Shown here piece by piece: positions 57,528 through 64,000 of a stretch of DNA of 64,000 nucleotides. The notes beneath the pieces were generated by a model. The model was not told the DNA's origin, did no database searches, and worked only from the letters and a program-made list of their open reading frames with translations. Every line of letters begins with the position of its first letter. Positions within the stretch are counted from its first letter, which is position 1. This stretch comes from Mesorhizobium australicum WSM2073. Its GTDB lineage: Bacteria; Pseudomonadota; Alphaproteobacteria; Rhizobiales; Rhizobiaceae. A program made the position numbers and the translations under genes. The DNA is taken from NCBI RefSeq assembly GCF_000230995.2, contig NC_019973.1, positions 4,478,001 through 4,542,000 of the forward strand. The letters run 5' to 3'.

Positions 57528-57556
57528 CTTGACGCTGTTACTCCGCTCGCCTATAA
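57528..57556 (+). promoter_or_regulatory. rplM-rpsI promoter
   Basis: CTTGAC (57528-57533), a 17-base spacer and CTATAA (57551-57556): the strongest sigma-70-like promoter in the window, 126 bases before the rplM ATG. Confidence 0.8.
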
Positions 57557-57570
57557 GCCTTCACGAAGCA

Positions 57571-57588
57571 GCGGCCCGCAAAGGCCGC
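57571..57588 (+). promoter_or_regulatory. Leader hairpin upstream of rplM
   Basis: GCGGCC / GGCCGC with a CGCAAA loop, followed by CGTTTTGTT, starting near position +8 of the predicted transcript. It looks like a short terminator and could attenuate the operon or be a 5' stabiliser. Confidence 0.45.
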
Positions 57589-57681
57589 CGTTTTGTTATT
57601 GGCTGATGACAAGCGTCTTTCGCCAATCCAAGCAACAAGAAACGCCTTCACTCCCGAAGGTCAGAACCGAGAGCAGAAAAC

Positions 57682-58146
57682 ATGACAACCTTTTCGCAGA
57701 AGCCTGCGGATGTGGTGAAGAAGTGGATCCTGATCGACGCCGAGGGTCTCGTCGTCGGCCGTCTCGCCACTGTCATCGCCAATCATCTTCGCGGCAAGCA
57801 CAAGCCGACCTTCACCCCGCATGTCGACGACGGCGACAATGTCATCGTCATCAATGCCGACAAGGTGGTATTCACCGGCAAGAAGTTCACCGACAAGGTC
57901 TATTACTGGCACACCGGCCACCCCGGCGGCATCAAGGAGCGCACCGCGCGTCAGCTGCTCGAGGGCCGTTTCCCCGAGCGTGTCGTCGAGAAGGCCGTTG
58001 AGCGCATGGTTCCGCGTGGCCCGCTCGGCCGCCGCCAGATGAAGAACCTGCGCGTCTATGCAGGTGCCGAGCATCCGCATGTCGCCCAGCAGCCAGAAGT
58101 CCTCGACGTGGCCAAGCTGAATTCCAAGAACAAGAAGGTCGCATAA
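57682..58146 (+). CDS. rplM: 50S ribosomal protein L13
   Basis: 154 residues with [41 protein letters not shown] and [14 protein letters not shown], the complete L13 signature. One base separates its stop from rpsI, the universal pair. Confidence 0.98.
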   Translation: MTTFSQKPADVVKKWILIDAEGLVVGRLATVIANHLRGKHKPTFTPHVDDGDNVIVINADKVVFTGKKFTDKVYYWHTGHPGGIKERTARQLLEGRFPERVVEKAVERMVPRGPLGRRQMKNLRVYAGAEHPHVAQQPEVLDVAKLNSKNKKVA

Positions 58147-58147
58147 G

Positions 58148-58630
58148 ATGGCTGAGCTTTCCTCGCTCGCAGAACTGGGCGCCGCCACCGGCAACACCAA
58201 CACGCAGGCCGCCGCCCCCGTCCACGTCCAGAAGCTCGACAAGTCGGGCCGCGCCTACGCCACCGGCAAGCGCAAGAACGCCATCGCGCGCGTCTGGGTG
58301 AAGCCGGGTTCCGGCAAGATCGTTGTCAACGACAAGGAATTCGCGACCTATTTCGCGCGTCCGGTCCTGCAGATGATCCTCAACCAGCCGATCATCGCGT
58401 CCAACCGCTCGGGCCAATACGACATCATCGCCACCGTCGTCGGCGGCGGACTTTCCGGCCAGGCCGGCGCGGTGCGTCACGGCATCTCGAAGGCGCTGAC
58501 CTATTACGAGCCGGCGCTGCGCGCCGTGCTCAAGAAGGGCGGCTTCCTGACCCGCGACAGCCGCGTCGTCGAGCGTAAGAAGTACGGCAAGGCGAAGGCC
58601 CGCCGTTCCTTCCAGTTCTCGAAGCGCTAA
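58148..58630 (+). CDS. rpsI: 30S ribosomal protein S9
   Basis: 160 residues. About 30 N-terminal residues are an alphaproteobacterial extension; the core runs [18 protein letters not shown] to the C-terminal [16 protein letters not shown], whose last basic residues reach the ribosomal P site. Second gene of the rplM operon; a strong terminator follows. Confidence 0.98.
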   Translation: MAELSSLAELGAATGNTNTQAAAPVHVQKLDKSGRAYATGKRKNAIARVWVKPGSGKIVVNDKEFATYFARPVLQMILNQPIIASNRSGQYDIIATVVGGGLSGQAGAVRHGISKALTYYEPALRAVLKKGGFLTRDSRVVERKKYGKAKARRSFQFSKR

Positions 58631-58654
58631 CCGTTTCGAATTTTCGGACAATCG

Positions 58655-58681
58655 AAAAGGCCGCCTCCGTGCGGCCTTTTT
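58655..58681 (+). terminator. rpsI terminator
   Basis: AAAAGGCCGC / GCGGCCTTTT with a 6-base loop and an additional T, 24 bases after the rpsI stop. Bidirectional in form, so it may also serve the convergent GDPD gene. Confidence 0.88.
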
Positions 58682-58697
58682 GCTTGAACGCGGCGGA

Positions 58698-59756
58698 TCA
58701 ATTGATGCTGGCGGTCGCGGCTGGCTCGATGCGTTCGCCCGTGCCGGCATAGGGCACCCGATAACCATTCGCCGCCAGCCAGCCGATCGCCGCTTTCGGC
58801 TCGTCGGTCTGGATGATGGTGGCGCCACGATCGGCCCAGAAGCCCCAGGCTTCGCGCGGCAGGCTGGCCTGGACCGCCAGTTCGTCGCCACGGCCGCCGG
58901 CGAGGAAGCCGCCTGGTTTGTTGACGATGGCATAGGTGTCGGCCCAGATATGCCAGTCGCCCCTTACCGCCTCAGCGCGCATGCGCGTGCTGAACAGCGG
59001 CCCGCCGGTTTCGGTCAGCGTCTCGGCGCCCGCCCGCCAGTTGATCAGTTCGATCGCGCGCGGCGCGAAGACGTGGTCGACCGTCGAGGCGAAGCCCGCA
59101 TCATGGACCGCGTCATCGGCGATGATCGGCATGAACTGGAAGCCCCCGCCTGCGGCAGTCATGGCGGCTTTCACGGTGCTGATCCTGTTCTGGTTCCAAA
59201 GGTTTTCCTTGACGATGACTTGCTCGGCCATGCCGAGGTCGCGCGCCACCGCGATCATGCCCGGGAGGTCGCCGACTTCGAGCTTGTTGTCGAGATTGAT
59301 GAGGATTCTGTCCCGTGTCGCCATCAGCATCTCGCGCAACGTCGAGACGGTCTCGTTGGTGACGGCATGGGTGCCCTCGATCACCAGCCGGCATCTCTTC
59401 AGCTCGGCCAGCGTGTGGTGGATGACTTCGCCCTTGCAGGTGGTCGTGCGGTCGAGCCAGCTGTCATGCATGACGATGAACGCGCCGTCCTTCGAGCGCC
59501 GGATGTCGACCTCGACGATTTCAGCGCCGATCGCGATCGAGCCTTCCACGGCGGCAAGCGAATTCTCCGCATAGAGCGTCTTACCGGCCTGCATGCTGCC
59601 GGCGCGATGGGCGGCCACCATGACATGGTCGCGCCACTGGTTGGCATGTTCGAAGCGGTCGAGGATTTGCCTGGCGCGGGTTTCGCCGGCCATTGACTGG
59701 CTGGCGGAAGCCGTCAGCGTGACGGAAAGCAGAAGGCTCGGCCAGAAGGTCTGCAT
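58698..59756 (-). CDS. Glycerophosphodiester phosphodiesterase-family protein
   Basis: 352 residues with a Sec signal peptide (WPSLLLSVTLTASASQSMA). The TIM-barrel GDPD motifs are AAHRAGSMQAGKTLYAENS (catalytic His, Arg, Glu), EVDIRRSKDG and MHDSWLDRTTT. A periplasmic enzyme that releases glycerol 3-phosphate from phosphodiesters, or a phospholipase D-like variant. ATG at 59756; an in-frame ATG five codons upstream is possible. Confidence 0.9.
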   Translation of the reverse strand: MQTFWPSLLLSVTLTASASQSMAGETRARQILDRFEHANQWRDHVMVAAHRAGSMQAGKTLYAENSLAAVEGSIAIGAEIVEVDIRRSKDGAFIVMHDSWLDRTTTCKGEVIHHTLAELKRCRLVIEGTHAVTNETVSTLREMLMATRDRILINLDNKLEVGDLPGMIAVARDLGMAEQVIVKENLWNQNRISTVKAAMTAAGGGFQFMPIIADDAVHDAGFASTVDHVFAPRAIELINWRAGAETLTETGGPLFSTRMRAEAVRGDWHIWADTYAIVNKPGGFLAGGRGDELAVQASLPREAWGFWADRGATIIQTDEPKAAIGWLAANGYRVPYAGTGERIEPAATASIN

Positions 59757-59851
59757 CGAGAATCGCTCCATTCCGGATCGAGCCGGGAATAGGCGATGCC
59801 CGTGACATCTGGGTGAACGAAGCCGGCTAGCGGTTGCCGCGATATCTCGCC

Positions 59852-61060
59852 TCAGATGCGTTTCGACAGCCGGCGGAACCAGGCCATCGCAGGCATCTCG
59901 ACGAAACGCCAGGTGATCCAGGAGACACCTATGGTGGTAAGAAGCATGACGATGATCGCCACGGTCCCCGTCCAGCCGGCGCCAAAGCCGGTCGCGGGCT
60001 CGCCACGCAGTACGATGTCGCCAACCAGGCCGAGGCCGAGTTTGCGCTCGACCAGCCCGGCGACATTGATCAGGCGCGCCTGAACGAAGATGTGGACCAT
60101 GTAGATCGAATAGGACAGCGCGCCGAGCGTCAGCATGAACGGCGTCCTCAGCAACGCGCTGATCCAGCCGCCTTCATGGGCGAAGAGAAACAGTGCCAAG
60201 GCGAACACCAGGGGCGCGGCAATGCCGGCGTTATTGTCGCCCGCCAGCGAGACAAAGAGAGCGATGACGGCCACCATGACGATTTCGGCAACAGTCCAGC
60301 TCATCCTCGGGCCGTTTGCGGCCAGAACCTGTCGCGCTCCTGCAATGGAATCATGCTGAAACCAGGCCAGCAGAGCACCCAGCGAGAAGCCGTAGAGGCA
60401 GCGGATGAAGCCGAAATCATAGGACACATCCATATGATGCGTGGAGAAGCCAAGCAGGAACAGCGGCGCGGTGACGGCGGCGGCGACCAACCATATCCAG
60501 GCGCGCGCGCCGGCGACGAAGACCGCCCCGGCAAACAGGAGATAGGCAAAGAACTCGGCCGAGATGCTCCAGCTCGGGGCGTTCCAGGTCAACCGATCCT
60601 CGAAGCCGACACCTTGCAGCAAAAGGAGATTGGCAGCCAAGCTCTTGAGGTCGAAGCCACCGGTGAAAGGAGCAGCACCCGTGCCATGCAGCTGCGGTAG
60701 CACGAGCCGCAGCAGCTCGAAGGCGGCAAAGGCGGCAATCATGACCAGATGCAGCGGATAGATGCGGCCGAAACGGACCAGCGCGAAGCGGCAGACCTCC
60801 TGAGTGCGGCCGAGCCGATCGGCATAGCTGGAGGCGATGACGAAGCCGGAAAGGACGAAGAAGAAGTCGACGAAGAGATAGGACGAACCGATAAAGCTGC
60901 TCTGCGAGATCGTCGAGGCGGTCGGGAAATGAAACAGCGCCACCAGCAGCGCGCAGATGCCGCGCCACGAATCGAGAACCCGGAACCGATCGCCGGCGAT
61001 CGTACCGGTGTGGGTCGACACCACGGCATCCGACGGATTAAGAAACGCGGTCTGCGTCAT
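59852..61060 (-). CDS. Acyltransferase-3 family membrane protein
   Basis: 402-residue integral membrane O-acyltransferase with about ten helices. FRVLDSWRGICALLVALFHF carries the R-G-x-A/C and the His near helix 1; YLFVDFFFVLSGFV and RFGRIYPLHL are diagnostic for the family. It probably acetylates an exopolysaccharide, LPS or nodulation-type glycan; NodX/OafA relatives do this. No polysaccharide genes are adjacent. ATG at 61060. Confidence 0.9.
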   Translation of the reverse strand: MTQTAFLNPSDAVVSTHTGTIAGDRFRVLDSWRGICALLVALFHFPTASTISQSSFIGSSYLFVDFFFVLSGFVIASSYADRLGRTQEVCRFALVRFGRIYPLHLVMIAAFAAFELLRLVLPQLHGTGAAPFTGGFDLKSLAANLLLLQGVGFEDRLTWNAPSWSISAEFFAYLLFAGAVFVAGARAWIWLVAAAVTAPLFLLGFSTHHMDVSYDFGFIRCLYGFSLGALLAWFQHDSIAGARQVLAANGPRMSWTVAEIVMVAVIALFVSLAGDNNAGIAAPLVFALALFLFAHEGGWISALLRTPFMLTLGALSYSIYMVHIFVQARLINVAGLVERKLGLGLVGDIVLRGEPATGFGAGWTGTVAIIVMLLTTIGVSWITWRFVEMPAMAWFRRLSKRI

Positions 61061-61183
61061 GATGATACAAGTCCTGTCTTGCCGTGGCACCCGGGCGGCG
61101 CGCTTTCGTCTCCCCAAGCCGTGACTGGCATCTTCCATGCCGGTTCTGTAGTTGTTGCACCCCGATGAAAACGAGGACCCGTA

Positions 61184-62191
61184 ATGGCGACCAACACCAT
61201 CGACCATGCCTTCACCGCCCGCTCCAAAACGGGTGGCGCCCTCGAGCCGACCTACTCCGGCGCGCTGTCTTTCATGCGGCGCAAATACACCAAGGACGTG
61301 AAGGGCGCGGATGCGGTGGTGTGGGGCATTCCCTTCGACGCCGCCGTCACCAACCGACCGGGCGCCCGGTTTGGGCCGCAGGCGATCCGCCGCGCCTCCG
61401 CGATCCTCGACAACGACCCGCAATATCCGTTCTCGCGCGATCTGTTCGAACACCTTGCCGTGGTCGATTATGGCGATTGCCTGCTCGATTCGGGCAACCA
61501 TCAGAAGACGCCCGGCACGATCGAGCGCGAGGCGGCCAAGATCCTGAAATCGGGCGCCTTCCTGCTGACGCTCGGCGGCGACCATTTCGTCACCTGGCCA
61601 CTGCTCAAGGCGCACGCCGCCATCCACGGACCGCTGGCCTTGGTGCAGTTCGACGCCCATCAGGACACATGGCCCGATGACGGCAAGCGCATCGACCATG
61701 GTTCCTTCGTCGGCCGCGCGGTCAAGGAAGGCATCATCGATCCCGATCGCTCGATCCAGATCGGCATTCGCACCCATGCGCCCGACACATTCGGCATCAA
61801 GATTCTCCATGGCCATGAAATCGAGGAAATGCGCGCCTCCGACATCGCCTACGCGATCGTCGATCGCACCGGTGGCAAGAAGACCTATCTGACCTTCGAC
61901 ATCGACTGCCTGGATCCGGCCTATGCGCCGGGAACCGGCACGCCGGTTTCGGGTGGCCCGTCGTCGGCGAAGATCCTGTCGACGCTGCGCCAGCTGAACC
62001 AGGTCGATATTGTCGGGGCCGATGTCGTGGAGGTTGCGCCGGCCTACGATCACGCCGATATAACGGCGATCGCCGGTTCGATGGTGGCCATGCAATATCT
62101 CGGTCTGCTGGCCGAGCGAAAGGCCCGGCTCGAGGAGCTGAACAACGGCAACCACAATGGCGCCACGGTCAATCATGGCAACGGCATATAG
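61184..62191 (+). CDS. speB: Agmatinase / ureohydrolase family enzyme
   Basis: 335 residues. Mn-binding motifs GGDHF, FDAHQDTW and TFDIDCLDPAYAPGTGTP are complete. The HQD (instead of HTD/HLD) is seen in some guanidinobutyrase or agmatinase branches. It splits agmatine to putrescine and urea, or a related guanidine. The final 20 residues are Asn/His/Gly-rich and not part of the fold. 30 bases before argC. Confidence 0.85.
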   Translation: MATNTIDHAFTARSKTGGALEPTYSGALSFMRRKYTKDVKGADAVVWGIPFDAAVTNRPGARFGPQAIRRASAILDNDPQYPFSRDLFEHLAVVDYGDCLLDSGNHQKTPGTIEREAAKILKSGAFLLTLGGDHFVTWPLLKAHAAIHGPLALVQFDAHQDTWPDDGKRIDHGSFVGRAVKEGIIDPDRSIQIGIRTHAPDTFGIKILHGHEIEEMRASDIAYAIVDRTGGKKTYLTFDIDCLDPAYAPGTGTPVSGGPSSAKILSTLRQLNQVDIVGADVVEVAPAYDHADITAIAGSMVAMQYLGLLAERKARLEELNNGNHNGATVNHGNGI

Positions 62192-62221
62192 TTTCGAGAT
62201 ATCAGGGAATTTGATCAGGCA

Positions 62222-63148
62222 ATGAAACCGAAAATCTTCATCGATGGCGAGCACGGCACCACCGGCCTCCAGATCCGGGCGCTGCTTGCCGAGCGCGGCG
62301 ATCTGGAGATCATTTCCATCCCGGTCGAGCGCCGCAAGGAAACGGCCGCCCGCGCCGAATTCCTCAACGCCGCCGATATCGCGATCCTATGCCTGCCCGA
62401 CGATGCGGCCAAGGAAAGCGTCTCGCTGATCGCCAACGAAACCACCAAGGTCATCGATGCGTCGACCGCGCATCGCGTGGCCGAAGGCTGGGAATATGGC
62501 TTCGCCGAACTGGACAAGGAGCAGGCGAAAAAGATCGCCACGGCCAAGCGCGTCGCCAATCCCGGCTGCTGGCCGCAGGGGCCGATCGCAACGCTCAGGC
62601 CACTGGTCACCGCAGGCCTGCTGCCGGCCAGTTTCCCGATCGCGGTCAACGGCATTACGGGCTATTCGGGCGGTGGGCGCCCGATGATCGAGGATTATGT
62701 CGCCAAGGGCGAGGACGCTTCGGAATTCCTGCCCTATGGCCTGACCCTGCAGCACAAGCACGTGCCGGAATTGAAGGCCTATGCGAAGCTGTCGCATGAT
62801 CCGATCATGCAGCCGGCGGTGGGCAATTTCGCGCAAGGCATGATTACGGTGGTGCCGTTGCAGCTCGGTGGCCTCGACCGCGTGCCGACGGGTGCCGAAC
62901 TTCACGCCGCCATTGCGGACCATTTCGCCGCGATCCAGGGCGGCGTGGTCGAGGTGGCGTCCTATGCACATCTGGAACGCGTGCCTGACATCGATCCGGA
63001 GATCTACAACGGCACCAACCGCATGAAGGTCTATGTCTTTGCCAACGACAGCAGAGCCCAGGCGCTGCTGCTGGCGGTCTACGACAATCTCGGCAAGGGC
63101 GCTTCGGGTGCGGCCGTCCAGAACATGGACCTGATGCTCGGTCTCTGA
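62222..63148 (+). CDS. argC: N-acetyl-gamma-glutamyl-phosphate reductase (short type)
   Basis: 308 residues, the type 2 ArgC that is shorter than the E. coli form (334). IFIDGEHGTTGLQIRALL binds NADP, the catalytic Cys is in VANPGCWPQGPIA, and GYSGGGRPMI is typical. It reduces N-acetylglutamyl phosphate in arginine synthesis. The stop codon overlaps the next ATG (TGATG). Confidence 0.95.
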   Translation: MKPKIFIDGEHGTTGLQIRALLAERGDLEIISIPVERRKETAARAEFLNAADIAILCLPDDAAKESVSLIANETTKVIDASTAHRVAEGWEYGFAELDKEQAKKIATAKRVANPGCWPQGPIATLRPLVTAGLLPASFPIAVNGITGYSGGGRPMIEDYVAKGEDASEFLPYGLTLQHKHVPELKAYAKLSHDPIMQPAVGNFAQGMITVVPLQLGGLDRVPTGAELHAAIADHFAAIQGGVVEVASYAHLERVPDIDPEIYNGTNRMKVYVFANDSRAQALLLAVYDNLGKGASGAAVQNMDLMLGL

Positions 63149-63486
63149 TGGATGCACCAGCCTTTCCAGCGCGCTGGAAGGTCAGCGAACCGGAACTCAT
63201 GGCCGAGACCTTTTCGAGCGGCATCTGGAAGGTGCGGCTCGAGGACGGCTCCCCAGACCGCCAGGTGCATATCGCCGTCGCCCAGGCCAGGCTCGATGCG
63301 CTCAAGGCCGCTGACAGGGTTGCCAAGGCAAATCAGGACCAGGCGGCCAGGCCGACCAGGACAAATCGGCACCATCCGCCGCCGCACTGCGTCAGGCTGA
63401 ATTCGACGGCGAGAAGACGACCCAGTCGAACGAATTCTGGATGTGATCGGCTGCACTCAACGTCCGACGGCAATCTCGTTGGGTAA
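63148..63486 (+). pseudogene. Truncated aminoglycoside phosphotransferase-like remnant
   Basis: The ATG overlaps the argC stop. The first ~36 residues (PARWKVSEPELMAETFSSG and IWKVRLEDGSP) match my memory of the N-terminus of APH(6)/streptomycin-kinase-like proteins. After GSP the expected P-loop-like kinase sequence is replaced by low-complexity Arg/Thr-rich residues and the frame runs to 63486, overlapping the convergent ctaA end. It is far too short for a kinase (about 270 residues). Probably a deletion remnant. Confidence 0.45.
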
Positions 63487-64000
63487 GGGATAGGCGCCCT
63501 TGGTGCCGCGCCAATGCGCGGCGGCAAAGCCCAGCACGACGAGCGCGAAAGCCTGATGGGTCAGCGCCATGTGCAGTGGCACCTGCATCAGCAGCGTACC
63601 AATACCGATCGAAGCCTGCACCAGCACCAGCACGAACAACAGTGTCGCGCGTCGCGCATGCGTTGAGCCGGGCAGACGCAGACGCGTGGCGATCATGTGC
63701 CAGAGCGCGACGGCGAAGACCGTATAGGCGCCAAGCCGATGGATGAACTGCACCGTTTTCGGACTTTCGAAGAAATTGCGCCACGCCGGCTCGAGGACGA
63801 GCAGATCGCCGGGGATGATCCGGCCGTCCATCAGCGGCCAGGTGTTGTAGCTCATGCCGGCGTCGAGACCGGCAACCAGGCCGCCGAGATAGATCTGGAC
63901 CAGCGCCAGAAGCACAACGAAACCAGCCAGACGCTGCGTCGAGCGATCGGCAGCGGGTTCGGAATGCGGCGCCAGGCCACGCGCGACGACCATGGTCGCG
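63457..64000 (-). CDS. ctaA: Heme A synthase (COX15/CtaA), C-terminal part
   Basis: The frame is open to the window end, and a Met at 63993 is internal, since COX15 proteins have about 350 residues. The visible 181 residues contain [16 protein letters not shown], the haem-ligand His in QFIHRLGAY and in ALTHQAFAL, and four helices; they end [13 protein letters not shown]. The enzyme converts haem O to haem A for cytochrome aa3 oxidase. The start lies outside. Confidence 0.93.
   Translation of the reverse strand, partial: ATMVVARGLAPHSEPAADRSTQRLAGFVVLLALVQIYLGGLVAGLDAGMSYNTWPLMDGRIIPGDLLVLEPAWRNFFESPKTVQFIHRLGAYTVFAVALWHMIATRLRLPGSTHARRATLLFVLVLVQASIGIGTLLMQVPLHMALTHQAFALVVLGFAAAHWRGTKGAYPLPNEIAVGR

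Overview
The window reads as an ordinary chromosomal segment of a rhizobial alphaproteobacterium, most likely Mesorhizobium or a close Phyllobacteriaceae relative. The pointers are the high G+C content, the hup-lon-clpX-clpP cluster, a suf operon of the iscS-sufBCDS-sufT-sufA type, CTTGAC/CTATAA-like promoters, a recA promoter carrying a GTAC/GTTC direct-repeat SOS box, many FrcABC- and UgpC-type sugar transporters, and short intergenic palindromes of the kind common in Mesorhizobium genomes. The genus call is from memory of gene order and style, not from a search. No phage, insertion sequence, integrase or CRISPR array is visible.

Layout. 1-8.2 kb: end of a glutathione S-transferase, alaS, recA, a pseudouridine kinase/glycosidase pair (psuK-psuG), a TfoX-N protein and a GFA-fold protein. 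8.2-15.3 kb: the Fe-S assembly operon, read on the minus strand from iscS through sufB, C, D, S and sufT to sufA, with a probable Irr box upstream of iscS. 15.5-28.1 kb: mixed housekeeping and envelope genes (serine hydrolase, PAP2 phosphatase with a GT-C glycosyltransferase, tyrS, a 1126-residue AsmA/YhdP-like protein, bcp, a FemAB/GNAT-like protein coupled to a di-iron hydroxylase, an M23 peptidase). 28.3-43.6 kb: sugar catabolism. A ROK regulator, single-NBD CUT2 transporter and SDR come first. Two tRNA genes and a small secreted protein follow. Then a second locus combines ribokinase, a FucU/RbsD mutarotase, a UgpC-type ATPase, a Tat-exported binding protein, two permeases, a creatininase-like hydrolase, a hexulose-phosphate-isomerase-like SIS protein and an aldo/keto reductase.

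43.7-49.1 kb: the hup, lon, clpX, clpP proteostasis cluster, with clear terminators. 49.4-57.5 kb: a secreted repeat protein, a sarcosine-oxidase-like flavoenzyme, a P450, and a minus-strand run of tightly packed genes (enoyl-CoA hydratase, VOC, AAA ATPase, CoA-binding protein, metY, cupin), plus a divergent thioesterase. 57.5-63.5 kb: rplM-rpsI with a strong promoter and terminator, a glycerophosphodiesterase, an acyltransferase-3, an agmatinase-family gene and argC. An aminoglycoside-phosphotransferase-like stub lies against the 3' end of ctaA, which runs off the window.

The best candidates for something undescribed are the second sugar locus (its enzyme mix does not match a pathway I can name), the two small secreted repeat proteins, and the coupled hydroxylase/FemAB-like pair. 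Translation starts were moved from the longest reading frame wherever a ribosome-binding site or family length argued for it; this is stated per gene.
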